A DNA stretch of 64,000 bases from Bacteroidales bacterium UBA1195 (GCA_002309855.1 DBYD01000035.1:7439-71438), one strand, 5' to 3'; numbered from the stretch's first letter, positions 52,211-60,690 are shown. Numbers and translations: made by a program. The notes: generated from the sequence alone by a model not told the origin.

Positions 52211-54073
52211 TCAGTGACAATACCATTTGTAAAGATGCTGAAGATAGGCCTTGCTCTCCCTCTCCACCACCTTGTACTGCAAACTGTCCCCATACCAGGT
52301 GCCGCGCCATCCCTCACCTGTCTGCTCACCAACATAGGCGGCCTGCGGACGTATCCAGCCTGAACCGGTATAAGACTCAAAATAGGCAAACTGCGGTGCG
52401 AAAGACTGGAACATGTCCTTTCCCCAGCAATATGCGGAGGCATCCAGGCCAAGCTGGCACAGCAGCGAAGCGGCCACATCAACCTGCGACACCACACGGT
52501 CGCATTTTTTCCCGCGAAGGGAATCTGGCAGCACCTCCCCGTAAAGCAGGCAGGGAACATGCTGGTATTCCGGAGTGAGGTTCCGTGTCCCCAGATGGGT
52601 CGGATGGCTATGGTCGCCCATAATCACAAACAATGTGTTCGGATACCAGGGTTCCATCCGGACTGCCTCGAAATAACGGCCCAGAAAATAGTCACAATAG
52701 CGGACAGAATTCAGGAATGGCGTTTCCTCATGCCGGATAGGAACCTCCCCCACCTCGCGGAGCCGTGGCTGGTCGTAGGGACTATGGGAACTCAAGGTGA
52801 AAAGCACGCTCATGAAAGGTTCCCGCTCCGAGTTCAAAGCAGCATGGTGTATGTCGAAAAGATACTGGTCATGGATGCCTAATTTGCCACGCGGCAGCCT
52901 GCGGTCCAAGTCCTTCTCCTCCACCATCCGCTCAAAACCACAATGCAGCAGATAGGAGCGGATGTTGCCGTAATCCAGATTTCCGCCGAAATAGAATGAG
53001 GTGTGGTATCCGGCCCTCTTCAAGTCGGCGGCAAGGGATGGCAACCGGCTGTATTTGGAGAAATCATCCGTAATGTCATACATTGGAAGCGGCGGGAAAC
53101 CGCTGAAAAGACTGGCCATAGCCTGCTGCGAGCGGTGTCCGTTGGAATAAAAACGGGTAAAGAGCATCCCATCCGCCTCAAGTCCGTGGAAACAATCCGC
53201 CACCCCCTGTGTGCCGGAAAGGCTTTCAATCAGGTCGGCCGACCAACTTTCCAACAAAATGAAGACAACATTCACCCTCTTTCCGCCCCATAGTGAGACG
53301 GGCGTCCCATTTTCCGCTTCCCGCACCTGCGCCACCAAGGCTTCCGCTTCGGAATCATCCATGAAACGGTAACGGTTGGGATCAACATCACCGAAATCGT
53401 AAAAACTGCAGATCAGATTCCAGGTGGGGTTAACCGCCGCATCGTTCAGCATCGTGCAGGTGGAATAATAGGCGGCGCTCTGCGTGATGGGTATGGCGTT
53501 GAAACCGCCACGCATCCCGACAAAGCAAAGTGTACCTGAAAAAAGCAGTGCAAGCGGAGACCAAAGCCAGCGCCGGCGCACCGGCACCACCGCCGGACGT
53601 GACACCAGACGACGGTATATCAGGAAAAAACCACCCACCATAAGCACTATAGCCAACAGCGAAAAAAACAGCTGCCCTCCGGTGGCGGTCCGCACAATCT
53701 CCATCGGACGGCGCAGGTAGAGCAATATCTTGTAGTTCAATTTTGAAAGCCATTCACCATATACAGCAATCTCCCCCATCTGCACCAAACTGCAGACCAG
53801 CATGGCTAACAGCATGAAACCATCCAGAACTATCCGCAGCCAACGGCTACGGAAACATAGCGAAAGGGAAAGCAGGATAACCGGCAGAACAAGCAGATAG
53901 CAGGCTGTGGAGACATCCAACCGAAGGGCATGCAGGAAACAGGCTGCAACCTCACCAAAAGACACACCGGCAGCCATGCCGTGATAGACCAGCAGAAAAA
54001 TCAGCCGTCCCACGAAGAAAAAGCATAGCCAGAAAAGGAGCAGCTTGCCTAAGGTGAGCAGATATAATTTCAT
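52211..54073 (-). CDS. LTA-synthase-like membrane sulfatase-fold protein
   Basis: The product is 620 residues: about five membrane helices in the first 200, then an extracytoplasmic alkaline-phosphatase/sulfatase-fold domain. Metal- and substrate-site motifs are VFILLESWSADLI, FYSNGHRSQQAMASLFSGFP (nucleophile position probably Ser in HRS, where many members have Thr) and FVIMGDHSHPTHLG. Such proteins move phosphoglycerol or phosphoethanolamine groups onto lipids or glycans. In a Gram-negative this would modify envelope lipids or glycans rather than lipoteichoic acid. It lies 4 bases after the M3 peptidase gene on the same strand. Confidence 0.88.
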   Translation of the reverse strand: MKLYLLTLGKLLLFWLCFFFVGRLIFLLVYHGMAAGVSFGEVAACFLHALRLDVSTACYLLVLPVILLSLSLCFRSRWLRIVLDGFMLLAMLVCSLVQMGEIAVYGEWLSKLNYKILLYLRRPMEIVRTATGGQLFFSLLAIVLMVGGFFLIYRRLVSRPAVVPVRRRWLWSPLALLFSGTLCFVGMRGGFNAIPITQSAAYYSTCTMLNDAAVNPTWNLICSFYDFGDVDPNRYRFMDDSEAEALVAQVREAENGTPVSLWGGKRVNVVFILLESWSADLIESLSGTQGVADCFHGLEADGMLFTRFYSNGHRSQQAMASLFSGFPPLPMYDITDDFSKYSRLPSLAADLKRAGYHTSFYFGGNLDYGNIRSYLLHCGFERMVEEKDLDRRLPRGKLGIHDQYLFDIHHAALNSEREPFMSVLFTLSSHSPYDQPRLREVGEVPIRHEETPFLNSVRYCDYFLGRYFEAVRMEPWYPNTLFVIMGDHSHPTHLGTRNLTPEYQHVPCLLYGEVLPDSLRGKKCDRVVSQVDVAASLLCQLGLDASAYCWGKDMFQSFAPQFAYFESYTGSGWIRPQAAYVGEQTGEGWRGTWYGDSLQYKVVERESKAYLQHLYKWYCH

Positions 54074-54077
54074 GGCA

Positions 54078-56201
54078 CTACAGCAGACCTCGCTTGCGCA
54101 ACAGCGGAGTTATGGTCGGGTCCTGACCACGGAACCGTCTGTACAGCAGTGCAGGATCCTCAGTAAATCCCTTCTCAAGGATGTTTTTGCGGAACGAAGC
54201 GGCCACCTCCCGATTGAAGATTCCCTTCTCCTTGAACAACTCAAAGGCATCGGCATCCAGAACGGCGGACCAAGTGTAACTGTAATAGCCGGCAGAATAA
54301 CCGGAAGCGGAGGCGAAAATATGCTGGAAATACTGGCTGTGGTAACGGGATATGATGGCAGAAGGCAATCCGTACCGATTCATCTGATCCGCCTCAAACG
54401 CAGACGGATCCAACTTTTCATCCACCTTTGGCAACGTATGGTAGTCCATGTCCAGCAGGGAGGCGGCAATCAGCTCGGTGTTCATGAAGCCCTGCCCATA
54501 GGTGGCTGCGGCTTGTATCTTGGAAACCAGCTTTTCAGGAATTGTGTCACCCGTCAGGTAGTGTCGGGCATACAGCCGCATCATTTCCGGATGGGATGCC
54601 CAGTTCTCCATCACCTGCGAGGGCAGCTCCACAAAATCGCGAGGCACATTGGTGCCGGCCAAAGAACGGTAATGGCAATGGCTCAACAGTCCGTGCAGGC
54701 TGTGGCCAAATTCATGGAAGAAGGTTTCAGCCTCATCGAAATTCAGCAGGGAGGGCTGATCCCCGACCGGATGCGGAAAATTGAATACCAGCGAAATGAC
54801 TGGTAGAACCGGTCGTCCGTCCTCCATCTCGCACTGACTGCGGAACTCTGTCATCCAGGCACCGCTACGCTTGCTTTCGCGGGTAAAATAGTCCAGATAG
54901 AGCACCCCAATCACGCTATCGGCATCATAAACCTCATAGGCCACAGCATCCGGATGATAAACCGGAATGTCCTTGTTGGGCTTGAAGGTCAAGCCGTACA
55001 AACGGTTGGCAAGCATGAAGACTCCATCGCGCACATGCTCCAACTGGAAATAGGGACGGATTTCCTCGTCACTCAAATCATATTTAGCCTTCCGCACCTT
55101 TTCGGCATAATAGCGCCAGTCCCAAGGCTGCAGGTCAAAGCTCCCACCCTCCATGCGGATTAGCTGACGGTACTCCGACGCCTCTTCCGACGCCTTCCGC
55201 AATGCCGGTTTCCAGACCTGCATAAGCAGTTTGTATACCGCCTCCGGCGTTTTGGCCATGCAGTCATCCAGCACATAGTCCGCGTGGGTGCGGTAGCCGA
55301 GCAGCTGCGCACGTTCCGCACGCAAAGCCACAATCTGCCTGATGATACCGTTGTTGTCAAAGGTGTCACCATCGCAACGATGCGCATAGGCTTCCCAAAT
55401 CTCCTGCCTCTTTTCGCGATTTTCCGCATACTGTAGGAAAGGCATCAGACTGGGGTTATGCAGGGTGAAGACCCATTTCCCCTTAGTTTCCGGCTTTTCG
55501 TCCGCAAGCGCGGAGGCGGCCTTAACCAGAGAGGCGGGCAGCCCCTTCAGTTCGGACTTGTTGTCAATCACCATCTGGTATGCGTTGGTTGCTGCCAGCA
55601 CGTTGTTGCCAAACTTGAGCGTAAGAGTGGAAAGCTGCTCGTTTATGGCGCGGAAACGTTCCTGCTTCTCCAAAGGAAGAGCGGCACCTCCTCGCACAAA
55701 GCCCTTGTAGGTTTCCTCCAGCAGCCGCAAACGTTCCCCTTCCAAGTCAAGCCGTTCCCGCATGTCGTACACAGCCTTGACCCGTTTGAACAGAGCCTCG
55801 TTCAGGTTAATATCGTCACTGTGTGCGGAAAGCTTCGGGCTGATGCGTTCGGCGATGTCGTTCATCTCCTTGCTGTTGTTGGTCTCGCACATGTTGAAGA
55901 AGACCGCACTGACCTCGTTAAGCAGTTCGCCGCTGTACTCCAATGCCTCAATAGTGTTTTCAAAGGTGGGTTCCTGCGGATTGGAGGTGATGGCGTTCAC
56001 CTCCTGTTTCTGCTGCCGCATACCCTCCTCAAAGGCAGGAATGAAGTGTTCGGGCCTAAGCCTGTCGAACGCCGGCACACCGTATGGGGTCTCCGGCTTG
56101 GAAAAAAACGGGTTGTCCATATCAAGGTTATTTTCTTTTTTCTGATGGTGGCAGGAAACCAGCAGGCACGCCACCATCGCAAACAACAATTTATTATTCA
56201 T
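54078..56201 (-). CDS. M3-family metallopeptidase lipoprotein (peptidyl-dipeptidase-like)
   Basis: This 707-residue protein starts MNNKLLFAMVACLLVSCHHQ, a lipoprotein signal with LVSC lipobox (Cys 17). The zinc motif HEFGH is in ETFFHEFGHSLHGLLSHC (~residue 490) with the distal ligand Glu in FVELPSQVMENW, as in Dcp/oligopeptidase A. The length fits Dcp. It probably trims peptides in the periplasm. The upstream region is a heptanucleotide repeat. The downstream membrane protein is 4 bases away, so the two are likely co-transcribed. Confidence 0.94.
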   Translation of the reverse strand: MNNKLLFAMVACLLVSCHHQKKENNLDMDNPFFSKPETPYGVPAFDRLRPEHFIPAFEEGMRQQKQEVNAITSNPQEPTFENTIEALEYSGELLNEVSAVFFNMCETNNSKEMNDIAERISPKLSAHSDDINLNEALFKRVKAVYDMRERLDLEGERLRLLEETYKGFVRGGAALPLEKQERFRAINEQLSTLTLKFGNNVLAATNAYQMVIDNKSELKGLPASLVKAASALADEKPETKGKWVFTLHNPSLMPFLQYAENREKRQEIWEAYAHRCDGDTFDNNGIIRQIVALRAERAQLLGYRTHADYVLDDCMAKTPEAVYKLLMQVWKPALRKASEEASEYRQLIRMEGGSFDLQPWDWRYYAEKVRKAKYDLSDEEIRPYFQLEHVRDGVFMLANRLYGLTFKPNKDIPVYHPDAVAYEVYDADSVIGVLYLDYFTRESKRSGAWMTEFRSQCEMEDGRPVLPVISLVFNFPHPVGDQPSLLNFDEAETFFHEFGHSLHGLLSHCHYRSLAGTNVPRDFVELPSQVMENWASHPEMMRLYARHYLTGDTIPEKLVSKIQAAATYGQGFMNTELIAASLLDMDYHTLPKVDEKLDPSAFEADQMNRYGLPSAIISRYHSQYFQHIFASASGYSAGYYSYTWSAVLDADAFELFKEKGIFNREVAASFRKNILEKGFTEDPALLYRRFRGQDPTITPLLRKRGLL

Positions 56202-56207
56202 ATCCCA

Positions 56208-56296
56208 AACTATTAACTATCAACTTTCAACTATCAACTATCAACTTTCAACTTTCAACTTTCAACTATTAACTATCAACTATCAACTATCAACTA
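56208..56296. repeat. Tandem heptanucleotide repeat (AACTWTC)
   Basis: Twelve consecutive 7-bp units of AACTATC, AACTTTC or AACTATT run from 56208 to 56291, with a partial unit to 56296. The array fills the whole gap between the M3 peptidase start and the leucine-rich-repeat gene, and the latter's TAG stop (56294-56296) lies in the last, partial unit. On the M3 gene's side it begins only 7 bases from the ATG, so unit loss or gain changes promoter or leader spacing. Confidence 0.9.
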
Positions 56297-57955
56297 ATCC
56301 TTCACCACCTTCACCGTATTACGCCCAGCCCGGACAAAGTACATCCCCTTCGCCCAACCGGCAATATTAATCTGAAAATTTTCTGTAGCGGCATTCTCCG
56401 CACGATATATTTCGCGGCCTGTGAGGTCGTACACTGTGACCCGTCCGCCGTTTATTCCAGCCAGATACAGCACTGTACGTGCCGGATTTGGCCATACCTG
56501 CAACGAGGTTTCATCCAGGACATTCCTCACCGACAGTGTCGTACAGTCGAAAGTGCCTGAGGTGGCAGGGATAAAAATATCCTGCGTAGGGGAATAGGCG
56601 TAGCAGACACTCCAGCCCTTGTCCTTGGCATTTTCAGCATTGGAGGCCATGAATGCCATGCTGTTGGAGTCTGAGGGAGCTGATAGCGGGACAAAAAAAC
56701 CGTAGGCCTGCTCCGGCAACGAACACATCAGCGCATCAAATGCCGCTGTGGAAAAGGCATTGCCATAACAATCCAACCTCTCCAGCTTAGGATTGTTTTT
56801 CACATCCAATGCGGTAATACCTGAACCATTGTCACTGCAGATGAATTCTTGGACATCACCATACACAATCACCTCCTCGCTCCGGGTGGTGAAGGTGACC
56901 CTGGTTATGGGGGAGGCCGCCTTTGAACCGACCGCCAACAAAGTGTCCCATGATCCGGAGACTATCCGCACCATGTCATATTGGTTCGCCGCCCAGAAGG
57001 AAAGGGTGATTTCCGCCCGGTTTCTGACGCCAAGTTTCATGCTGCAGTCCATGTTCAGCCCACAGTAATAATTGCCCTTGGTCTCAATCACATCTGACCC
57101 GGTAAAAGGTAAGACACCCCATCCCTTTTTCCGTGCATTGGCTGCATTGGCTGACTTAAATTTGATGGAATTGGTGTCCTTAGTATCCAGCAACGGACAA
57201 AACACGGCAAAATCTTCCGATTTACGTTCCGGCAACGTGCACATCATCTGGTCGTAAGCGGAGGTGGAAAAGTCGTTTGCATGGCAATAAACTGAAGTCA
57301 GTTTGTCATTAACACGAAAATCCAGTGAAGTGAGCCTGTTCACAAAACAATATATGGAGTTCAGATTGGGATTCCGGCTCAAATCCAATGAGGTAAGGCT
57401 GTTATATGCACAAACCAACGCCTTCAAGTCATTATTACAGCGCAGATTCAATGTGGAAAGCCAATTATGGTCGCACTCCAAAATAACCAGAGACGGGTTA
57501 TAGCTCACATCCAATTCTTGAAGATTGTTGCCACTACATGACAACCACTTCAGCCGGTTATTATTTCGCACATCCAACTGATAGAGGTTGTTGTAACTGC
57601 AGTTCAGGTAAGTCAGGTCAGGATTTTGGCTTACATCCAAGTGGATTATTTTGCTGAAATTCGAATCACATCTGAACTGTGTGATGTCACCATAAATTGT
57701 CAGCTCACAAGGGATTGTGTCACCATCCAAAGCGATTTTAAAAAAATGTAACGCCGTATCCCGACACAAAATAACGGTATCAATGTCACCCGTTTCGAAC
57801 CGAATCGGCGTAGAAGGAGATTTGACCGCACATCCGACCCTGATGGTCTGATTATACCCCCTGATGACAATGTAGCGGTTCATGTTCTGTGCCCAAGCGG
57901 CTGAAAAAATGCTGCTAACAATCAGCAAACCAAAGAATATTCTTTTGAGACCCAT
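56294..57955 (-). CDS. Leucine-rich-repeat surface protein with T9SS sorting domain
   Basis: The product is 553 residues with a signal peptide (MGLKRIFFGLLIVSSIFSAA, cleavage near WAQ). Residues ~110-230 are LRRs with a ~21-residue period and the consensus LDVSxNPxLxxLxCxxNxL. A module with the phrase DSNSMAF/DTNSIKF, then NAxNAxxKGW, occurs twice (~265-285 and ~425-445). The last ~75 residues (LQVWPNPARTVLYLAGINGG, then VYDLTGREIY, GMYFVRAG and KVVKD) form a type A T9SS C-terminal domain, so the protein should be exported by the type IX system and attached to the surface. A role in adhesion is likely but unproven. Confidence 0.9.
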   Translation of the reverse strand: MGLKRIFFGLLIVSSIFSAAWAQNMNRYIVIRGYNQTIRVGCAVKSPSTPIRFETGDIDTVILCRDTALHFFKIALDGDTIPCELTIYGDITQFRCDSNFSKIIHLDVSQNPDLTYLNCSYNNLYQLDVRNNNRLKWLSCSGNNLQELDVSYNPSLVILECDHNWLSTLNLRCNNDLKALVCAYNSLTSLDLSRNPNLNSIYCFVNRLTSLDFRVNDKLTSVYCHANDFSTSAYDQMMCTLPERKSEDFAVFCPLLDTKDTNSIKFKSANAANARKKGWGVLPFTGSDVIETKGNYYCGLNMDCSMKLGVRNRAEITLSFWAANQYDMVRIVSGSWDTLLAVGSKAASPITRVTFTTRSEEVIVYGDVQEFICSDNGSGITALDVKNNPKLERLDCYGNAFSTAAFDALMCSLPEQAYGFFVPLSAPSDSNSMAFMASNAENAKDKGWSVCYAYSPTQDIFIPATSGTFDCTTLSVRNVLDETSLQVWPNPARTVLYLAGINGGRVTVYDLTGREIYRAENAATENFQINIAGWAKGMYFVRAGRNTVKVVKD

Positions 57956-57993
57956 AACTGTTTTTTAATAGTCCTATTGTATTTTATTATTTT

Positions 57994-58002
57994 GCAAAAA
58001 TA
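57994..58002 (-). promoter_or_regulatory. -7 box for the T9SS leucine-rich-repeat gene
   Basis: The minus strand reads TATTTTTGC (TAnnTTTGC), 39 bases before the start at 57955. Confidence 0.55.
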
Positions 58003-58053
58003 CAAATAAAACTGACATCGCACCCATACATGGTCAAAAAAACAACCATTTCA

Positions 58054-58554
58054 CTACAGCAGTGCCAACGCGATGTGTGCGCAGGCCTCCGCATCGGCAA
58101 GCGCGTGATGGTGGTTCTCAAGGTTATAGCCGCAAGCGGCGGCGACTGTGTGCAGCTGGTGGTTCGGCAGCAGGCGTCCGAAATGGCGGCGCGAGGCGCG
58201 GCAGGTGCAATAAAATTTGTAATCAGGATAGTCCATCTGATAGACCCTGAACACAGCTTTCAGGCAACCCTCGTCAAAGGGGCTGTTGTGCGCCACTAAC
58301 GGCAGCCCCTCTATCAACGGCTCAATCTGCCGCCAAACGTACGGGAACACCGGCGCGTTGTCGGTATCCTCATGCGACAGGCCGTGCACCTGCTGGCAGA
58401 ACCAGGCGTAATAATTGGGTTCGGGCTGTATCAGGCTGTAGAATGTGTCGGTGACAATGCCGTTGCGCACAACAACGATGCCAACGCTGCACACGCTGCA
58501 CGGATTCCCGTTGGCCGTCTCGAAATCTATCGCTGCGAAATTGTTCAGCATCAT
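58054..58554 (-). CDS. DEDDh 3'-5' exonuclease (DnaQ-like)
   Basis: This 166-residue exonuclease-domain protein shows ExoI DFETAN (Asp and Glu), ExoII HNSPFD and ExoIII HHALADA (His then Asp, spacing four), the full DEDDh set. It is too short to carry other domains and resembles stand-alone DnaQ-like nucleases. It could proofread or process RNA or DNA ends. The start overlaps the stop of the WYL regulator (ATGA at 58551-58554), so the regulator probably controls it. Confidence 0.9.
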   Translation of the reverse strand: MMLNNFAAIDFETANGNPCSVCSVGIVVVRNGIVTDTFYSLIQPEPNYYAWFCQQVHGLSHEDTDNAPVFPYVWRQIEPLIEGLPLVAHNSPFDEGCLKAVFRVYQMDYPDYKFYCTCRASRRHFGRLLPNHQLHTVAAACGYNLENHHHALADAEACAHIALALL

Positions 58555-59471
58555 TCCCTCCCTTTCCTATACAGCGCGGACATGCCACGGATCTCCTCGG
58601 CCATGGACTTACGCAGCGATAGCGGCTCAAGCACCTCAACGGCGGAACCATGCGAAAGAAGCTCCTGACGGAAATCGAAGGTGGGTTTCAGCCGGTAGGA
58701 GAAGAGCGAATAGGTCTCGTTACGCTCCAACTCCTGCTGCGAGGCGTGCAGCGGCAGCGAACGGAAATAGTTCGCCTGAAACGCCTTAACCTTCAGCACA
58801 ACCCGCTTCACCTCCAGCTCATCATCAGCAATGATACCAAAACAGCAGCTGAAAAAATCCTCCGCGTCAAAGTTTTTCGGATACAGGAATGTTTCCGTGG
58901 AGATATCCATATTTTCCATCCGGTCCAACGCAAAAATGCGAAGAGTATGGTTTCCGTATTTTCCAAGCAGGTACCAGCGCCTGCGGAACATCTTAAGGGC
59001 ATACGGCTCAAAATTGTAATAATGCACCGCCTCCGAACTCCAATATGGCCTGTAGTCGAACATTATCATGCAGTTGTTCCGCATCGCCTCCAGAATGTCC
59101 GAAAGAAATGATTTCGAGGAGGGCTGCTCCTCCAACAGGATGCGGCTGCGCAACGCACCGCACATGTTGATGCTGTTGTTGACCGAAACCGTCTCCAACA
59201 TCCATTTCCGGAAACCGGACAGATCCTTCATTTCCGCCCTGTCCGCAATGTAATAGGCGTTGTCGGATTTGCGGCAGGCTATCTCCACGCCGAACACATC
59301 GGCAATCTGCTCCCGATGGTTCTGGAAGGTCCGCCATGCATAGGATTCCCCACCGGACATTTCTGTCCGCTCCCACCTGTCATTTATCTCCGAAAAGGTT
59401 ATGCCCCTGTCCCCCTCTTTTGAGACAGTGTCTATCAGCCAGATGTATTTTTTTATCAGTTCCGAGACCAT
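58551..59471 (-). CDS. WYL-domain transcriptional regulator
   Basis: The product is 306 residues. An N-terminal winged-helix region is present (LIKKYIWLIDTVSKEGDRGI, YAWRTFQNHREQIADVFGVE). A WYL domain occupies ~130-220, with the signature FRRRWYLLGKYGNHTLRIFA, and the C-terminal extension (WCX) contains LKVKAFQANYFRSLPLHASQ. WYL regulators sense nucleic acid or nucleotide ligands and often control phage-defence or DNA-repair genes. It is translationally coupled to a DnaQ-like exonuclease. A perfect palindrome near its promoter suggests autoregulation. Confidence 0.93.
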   Translation of the reverse strand: MVSELIKKYIWLIDTVSKEGDRGITFSEINDRWERTEMSGGESYAWRTFQNHREQIADVFGVEIACRKSDNAYYIADRAEMKDLSGFRKWMLETVSVNNSINMCGALRSRILLEEQPSSKSFLSDILEAMRNNCMIMFDYRPYWSSEAVHYYNFEPYALKMFRRRWYLLGKYGNHTLRIFALDRMENMDISTETFLYPKNFDAEDFFSCCFGIIADDELEVKRVVLKVKAFQANYFRSLPLHASQQELERNETYSLFSYRLKPTFDFRQELLSHGSAVEVLEPLSLRKSMAEEIRGMSALYRKGRE

Positions 59472-59512
59472 GATTTGTACCTTTAGTTTTCAAACGCTGC
59501 AAAAATAAACAA

Positions 59513-59539
59513 CAATTATGCCAAACTATGGCATAATTG
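59513..59539. promoter_or_regulatory. Operator-like palindrome upstream of the WYL regulator
   Basis: CAATTATGCCA (59513-59523) and TGGCATAATTG (59529-59539) form a perfect 11-bp inverted repeat with a 5-base spacer. It lies 5 bases upstream of the minus-strand -7 box TATTTTTGC (59499-59507), covering the -33 region, where a bound regulator would block RNA polymerase. Confidence 0.65.
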
Positions 59540-59608
59540 CATTATTTCGTGCAGAAAAATGTAATTTTTCACATTTTTCCGCACATAATCCGCAACAATA
59601 ATCCGTCT

Positions 59609-59681
59609 AAAAACACAATTTTTCGGAATTGTATTCCGAATTTTTTTATAATTTTCGGAATTGTATTCCGAATTTTCGTAT
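59609..59681. repeat. 73-bp direct repeat, left copy
   Basis: This segment is identical as read by eye to 60597-60669. It contains two copies of the palindrome TTCGGAAT-TGT-ATTCCGAA (59622-59640 and 59654-59672), 32 bp apart. In the right copy it is the operator region of the DUF4143 ATPase promoter. The identity stops right after TAT; the left copy continues TATTCATCC and so lacks the TATATTTGC -7 box. Confidence 0.8.
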
Positions 59682-59690
59682 TATTCATCC

Positions 59691-59766
59691 TGTAGAGACG
59701 GTGCATGCACCGTCTCTACATTATTATTTTGCACCGTCTCTACATTGTTTTCGTCACCGTCTCCAC
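59691..59766. repeat. REP element downstream of the RAYT gene
   Basis: A perfect 30-bp palindrome (59691-59720; half arm TGTAGAGACGGTGCA) is followed by a TTATTATTTT linker and the half-sites GCACCGTCTCTACA (59731-59744) and CACCGTCTCCAC (59755-59766). The same unit recurs at 60090 and 60529. This is the expected substrate type for the tyrosine transposase encoded alongside. Confidence 0.88.
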
Positions 59767-59787
59767 ATCGGATACATATCCTTGGTT

Positions 59788-60444
59788 TTATTCATCTACC
59801 CATTGTAACACATTGTTTTTAATATATTGTGCAATGTATTTCATTTCGGTTTCATTTCGTATTATATGGTCATGGAATCGTGTTTGCCACGCAAATGGGA
59901 TTTTATTTTTGTTTGCGTATCTTGTCACTGCGGATTTGAAATTACCAATGGAAAACGACAATTTGTTTTTCTGCCGGGATATGTATTGCATCTGTTGGTT
60001 TACAAATTCATTTTTCCAACGGTTTGTTAAAACGTTCCGTTTATTTTGTTTTCCATTTATTGCCTTATTATAAATATAATCCGCACCACGTAGAGACGGT
60101 GCATGCACCGTCTCTACATTATTATTTTGCACCGTCTCCACAACATCACCGAAACCACCTTGTACGACATCTGCATGAACAAAAACGACCATATGAATAT
60201 GGTCCGGCATAACAACAAACAATGGCACATCCGCATAACGATTGTGTTGTTTCATACATCCGATACATTGCTCCGCATATTTTCCCAATTCTGACAACTG
60301 CATTTCACCATCAGCAATCTCACCGAAATAATGCTGGCGAAACTGTGTACAAATGGTGACAAAATACGCCCCACCATTATAATCGTGCCATCCTGCACGT
60401 GCCGAAGGGATACGGTATCTGTCATAAAACCTGTTATCTGACAT
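59788..60444 (-). CDS. REP-associated tyrosine transposase (RAYT, Y1/HUH family)
   Basis: The product is 218 residues. The N-terminal AYFVTICTQFRQHYFGEI and the HUH metal motif PDHIHMVVF (His 82 and 84) are followed by NFKSAVTRYANKNKIPFAWQ with catalytic Tyr 175, the layout of single-stranded DNA transposases of the IS200-like TnpA-REP group. Such enzymes nick and move REP hairpins. Unusually, residues ~101-120 (VVETVQNNNVETVHAPSLRG), between the HUH and Tyr motifs, are encoded by a complete REP element lying in frame in the gene. REPs also lie on both sides. The frame is intact, so the protein may be functional despite the insert. Confidence 0.93.
   Translation of the reverse strand: MSDNRFYDRYRIPSARAGWHDYNGGAYFVTICTQFRQHYFGEIADGEMQLSELGKYAEQCIGCMKQHNRYADVPLFVVMPDHIHMVVFVHADVVQGGFGDVVETVQNNNVETVHAPSLRGADYIYNKAINGKQNKRNVLTNRWKNEFVNQQMQYISRQKNKLSFSIGNFKSAVTRYANKNKIPFAWQTRFHDHIIRNETEMKYIAQYIKNNVLQWVDE
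60090..60142. repeat. REP element inside the RAYT coding sequence
   Basis: A perfect 28-bp palindrome (60090-60117; half arm GTAGAGACGGTGCA) plus the ATTATTATTTT linker and the half-site GCACCGTCTCCACA (60129-60142) match the intergenic REP at 59691. Here the element lies within the transposase gene and is read in frame, contributing about 20 residues between the HUH and tyrosine motifs. Confidence 0.9.
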
Positions 60445-60528
60445 AAATAAAATTCATTTTGTTCATTTAATATATTAACGGAGGATTGTCCGTTATAATG
60501 TATTAACGTTGGTATTATTTGCGATATT

Positions 60529-60556
60529 GTAGAGACGGTGCATGCACCGTCTCTAC
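60529..60556. repeat. REP palindrome upstream of the RAYT gene
   Basis: The third copy of the 28-bp palindrome (half arm GTAGAGACGGTGCA) is followed by a degenerate half-site GGCACCGTCCATACA (60566-60580). It lies 85 bases upstream of the RAYT start at 60444. Confidence 0.88.
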
Positions 60557-60596
60557 AATATTTCCGGCACCGTCCATACAACATCCGTGACGGAAC

Positions 60597-60675
60597 AAAA
60601 ACACAATTTTTCGGAATTGTATTCCGAATTTTTTTATAATTTTCGGAATTGTATTCCGAATTTTCGTATATTTGC
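60597..60675 (+). promoter_or_regulatory. 73-bp direct repeat, right copy, forming the promoter-operator of the DUF4143 ATPase
   Basis: 60597-60669 repeats 59609-59681. It holds two palindromes TTCGGAAT-TGT-ATTCCGAA (60610-60628 and 60642-60660) spaced 32 bp, three helical turns. The -7 box TATATTTGC at 60667-60675 begins inside the last three bases of the repeat and lies 15 bases before the ATG at 60691. The downstream palindrome sits 6 bases from the -7 box, where a bound protein would block transcription. Confidence 0.7.
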
Positions 60676-60690
60676 AAAAACAAAACAGAG

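Larger units (their letters stand above)
59472..59787. other. 316-bp non-coding region between WYL gene and RAYT gene
   Basis: No protein-coding gene is supported. From left to right it holds the WYL promoter (minus-strand TATTTTTGC at 59499-59507), the operator palindrome at 59513-59539, the left copy of a 73-bp direct repeat at 59609-59681 and a REP element at 59691-59766. Confidence 0.75.

Noticed and set aside
56208..56296. CRISPR array
   Set aside because: The units are 7 bp and contiguous with no spacers, and there are no cas genes.
60024..60294. Short plus-strand frames across the REP elements
   Set aside because: They arise because the palindrome reads alike on both strands; the minus-strand RAYT protein accounts for the coding signal.
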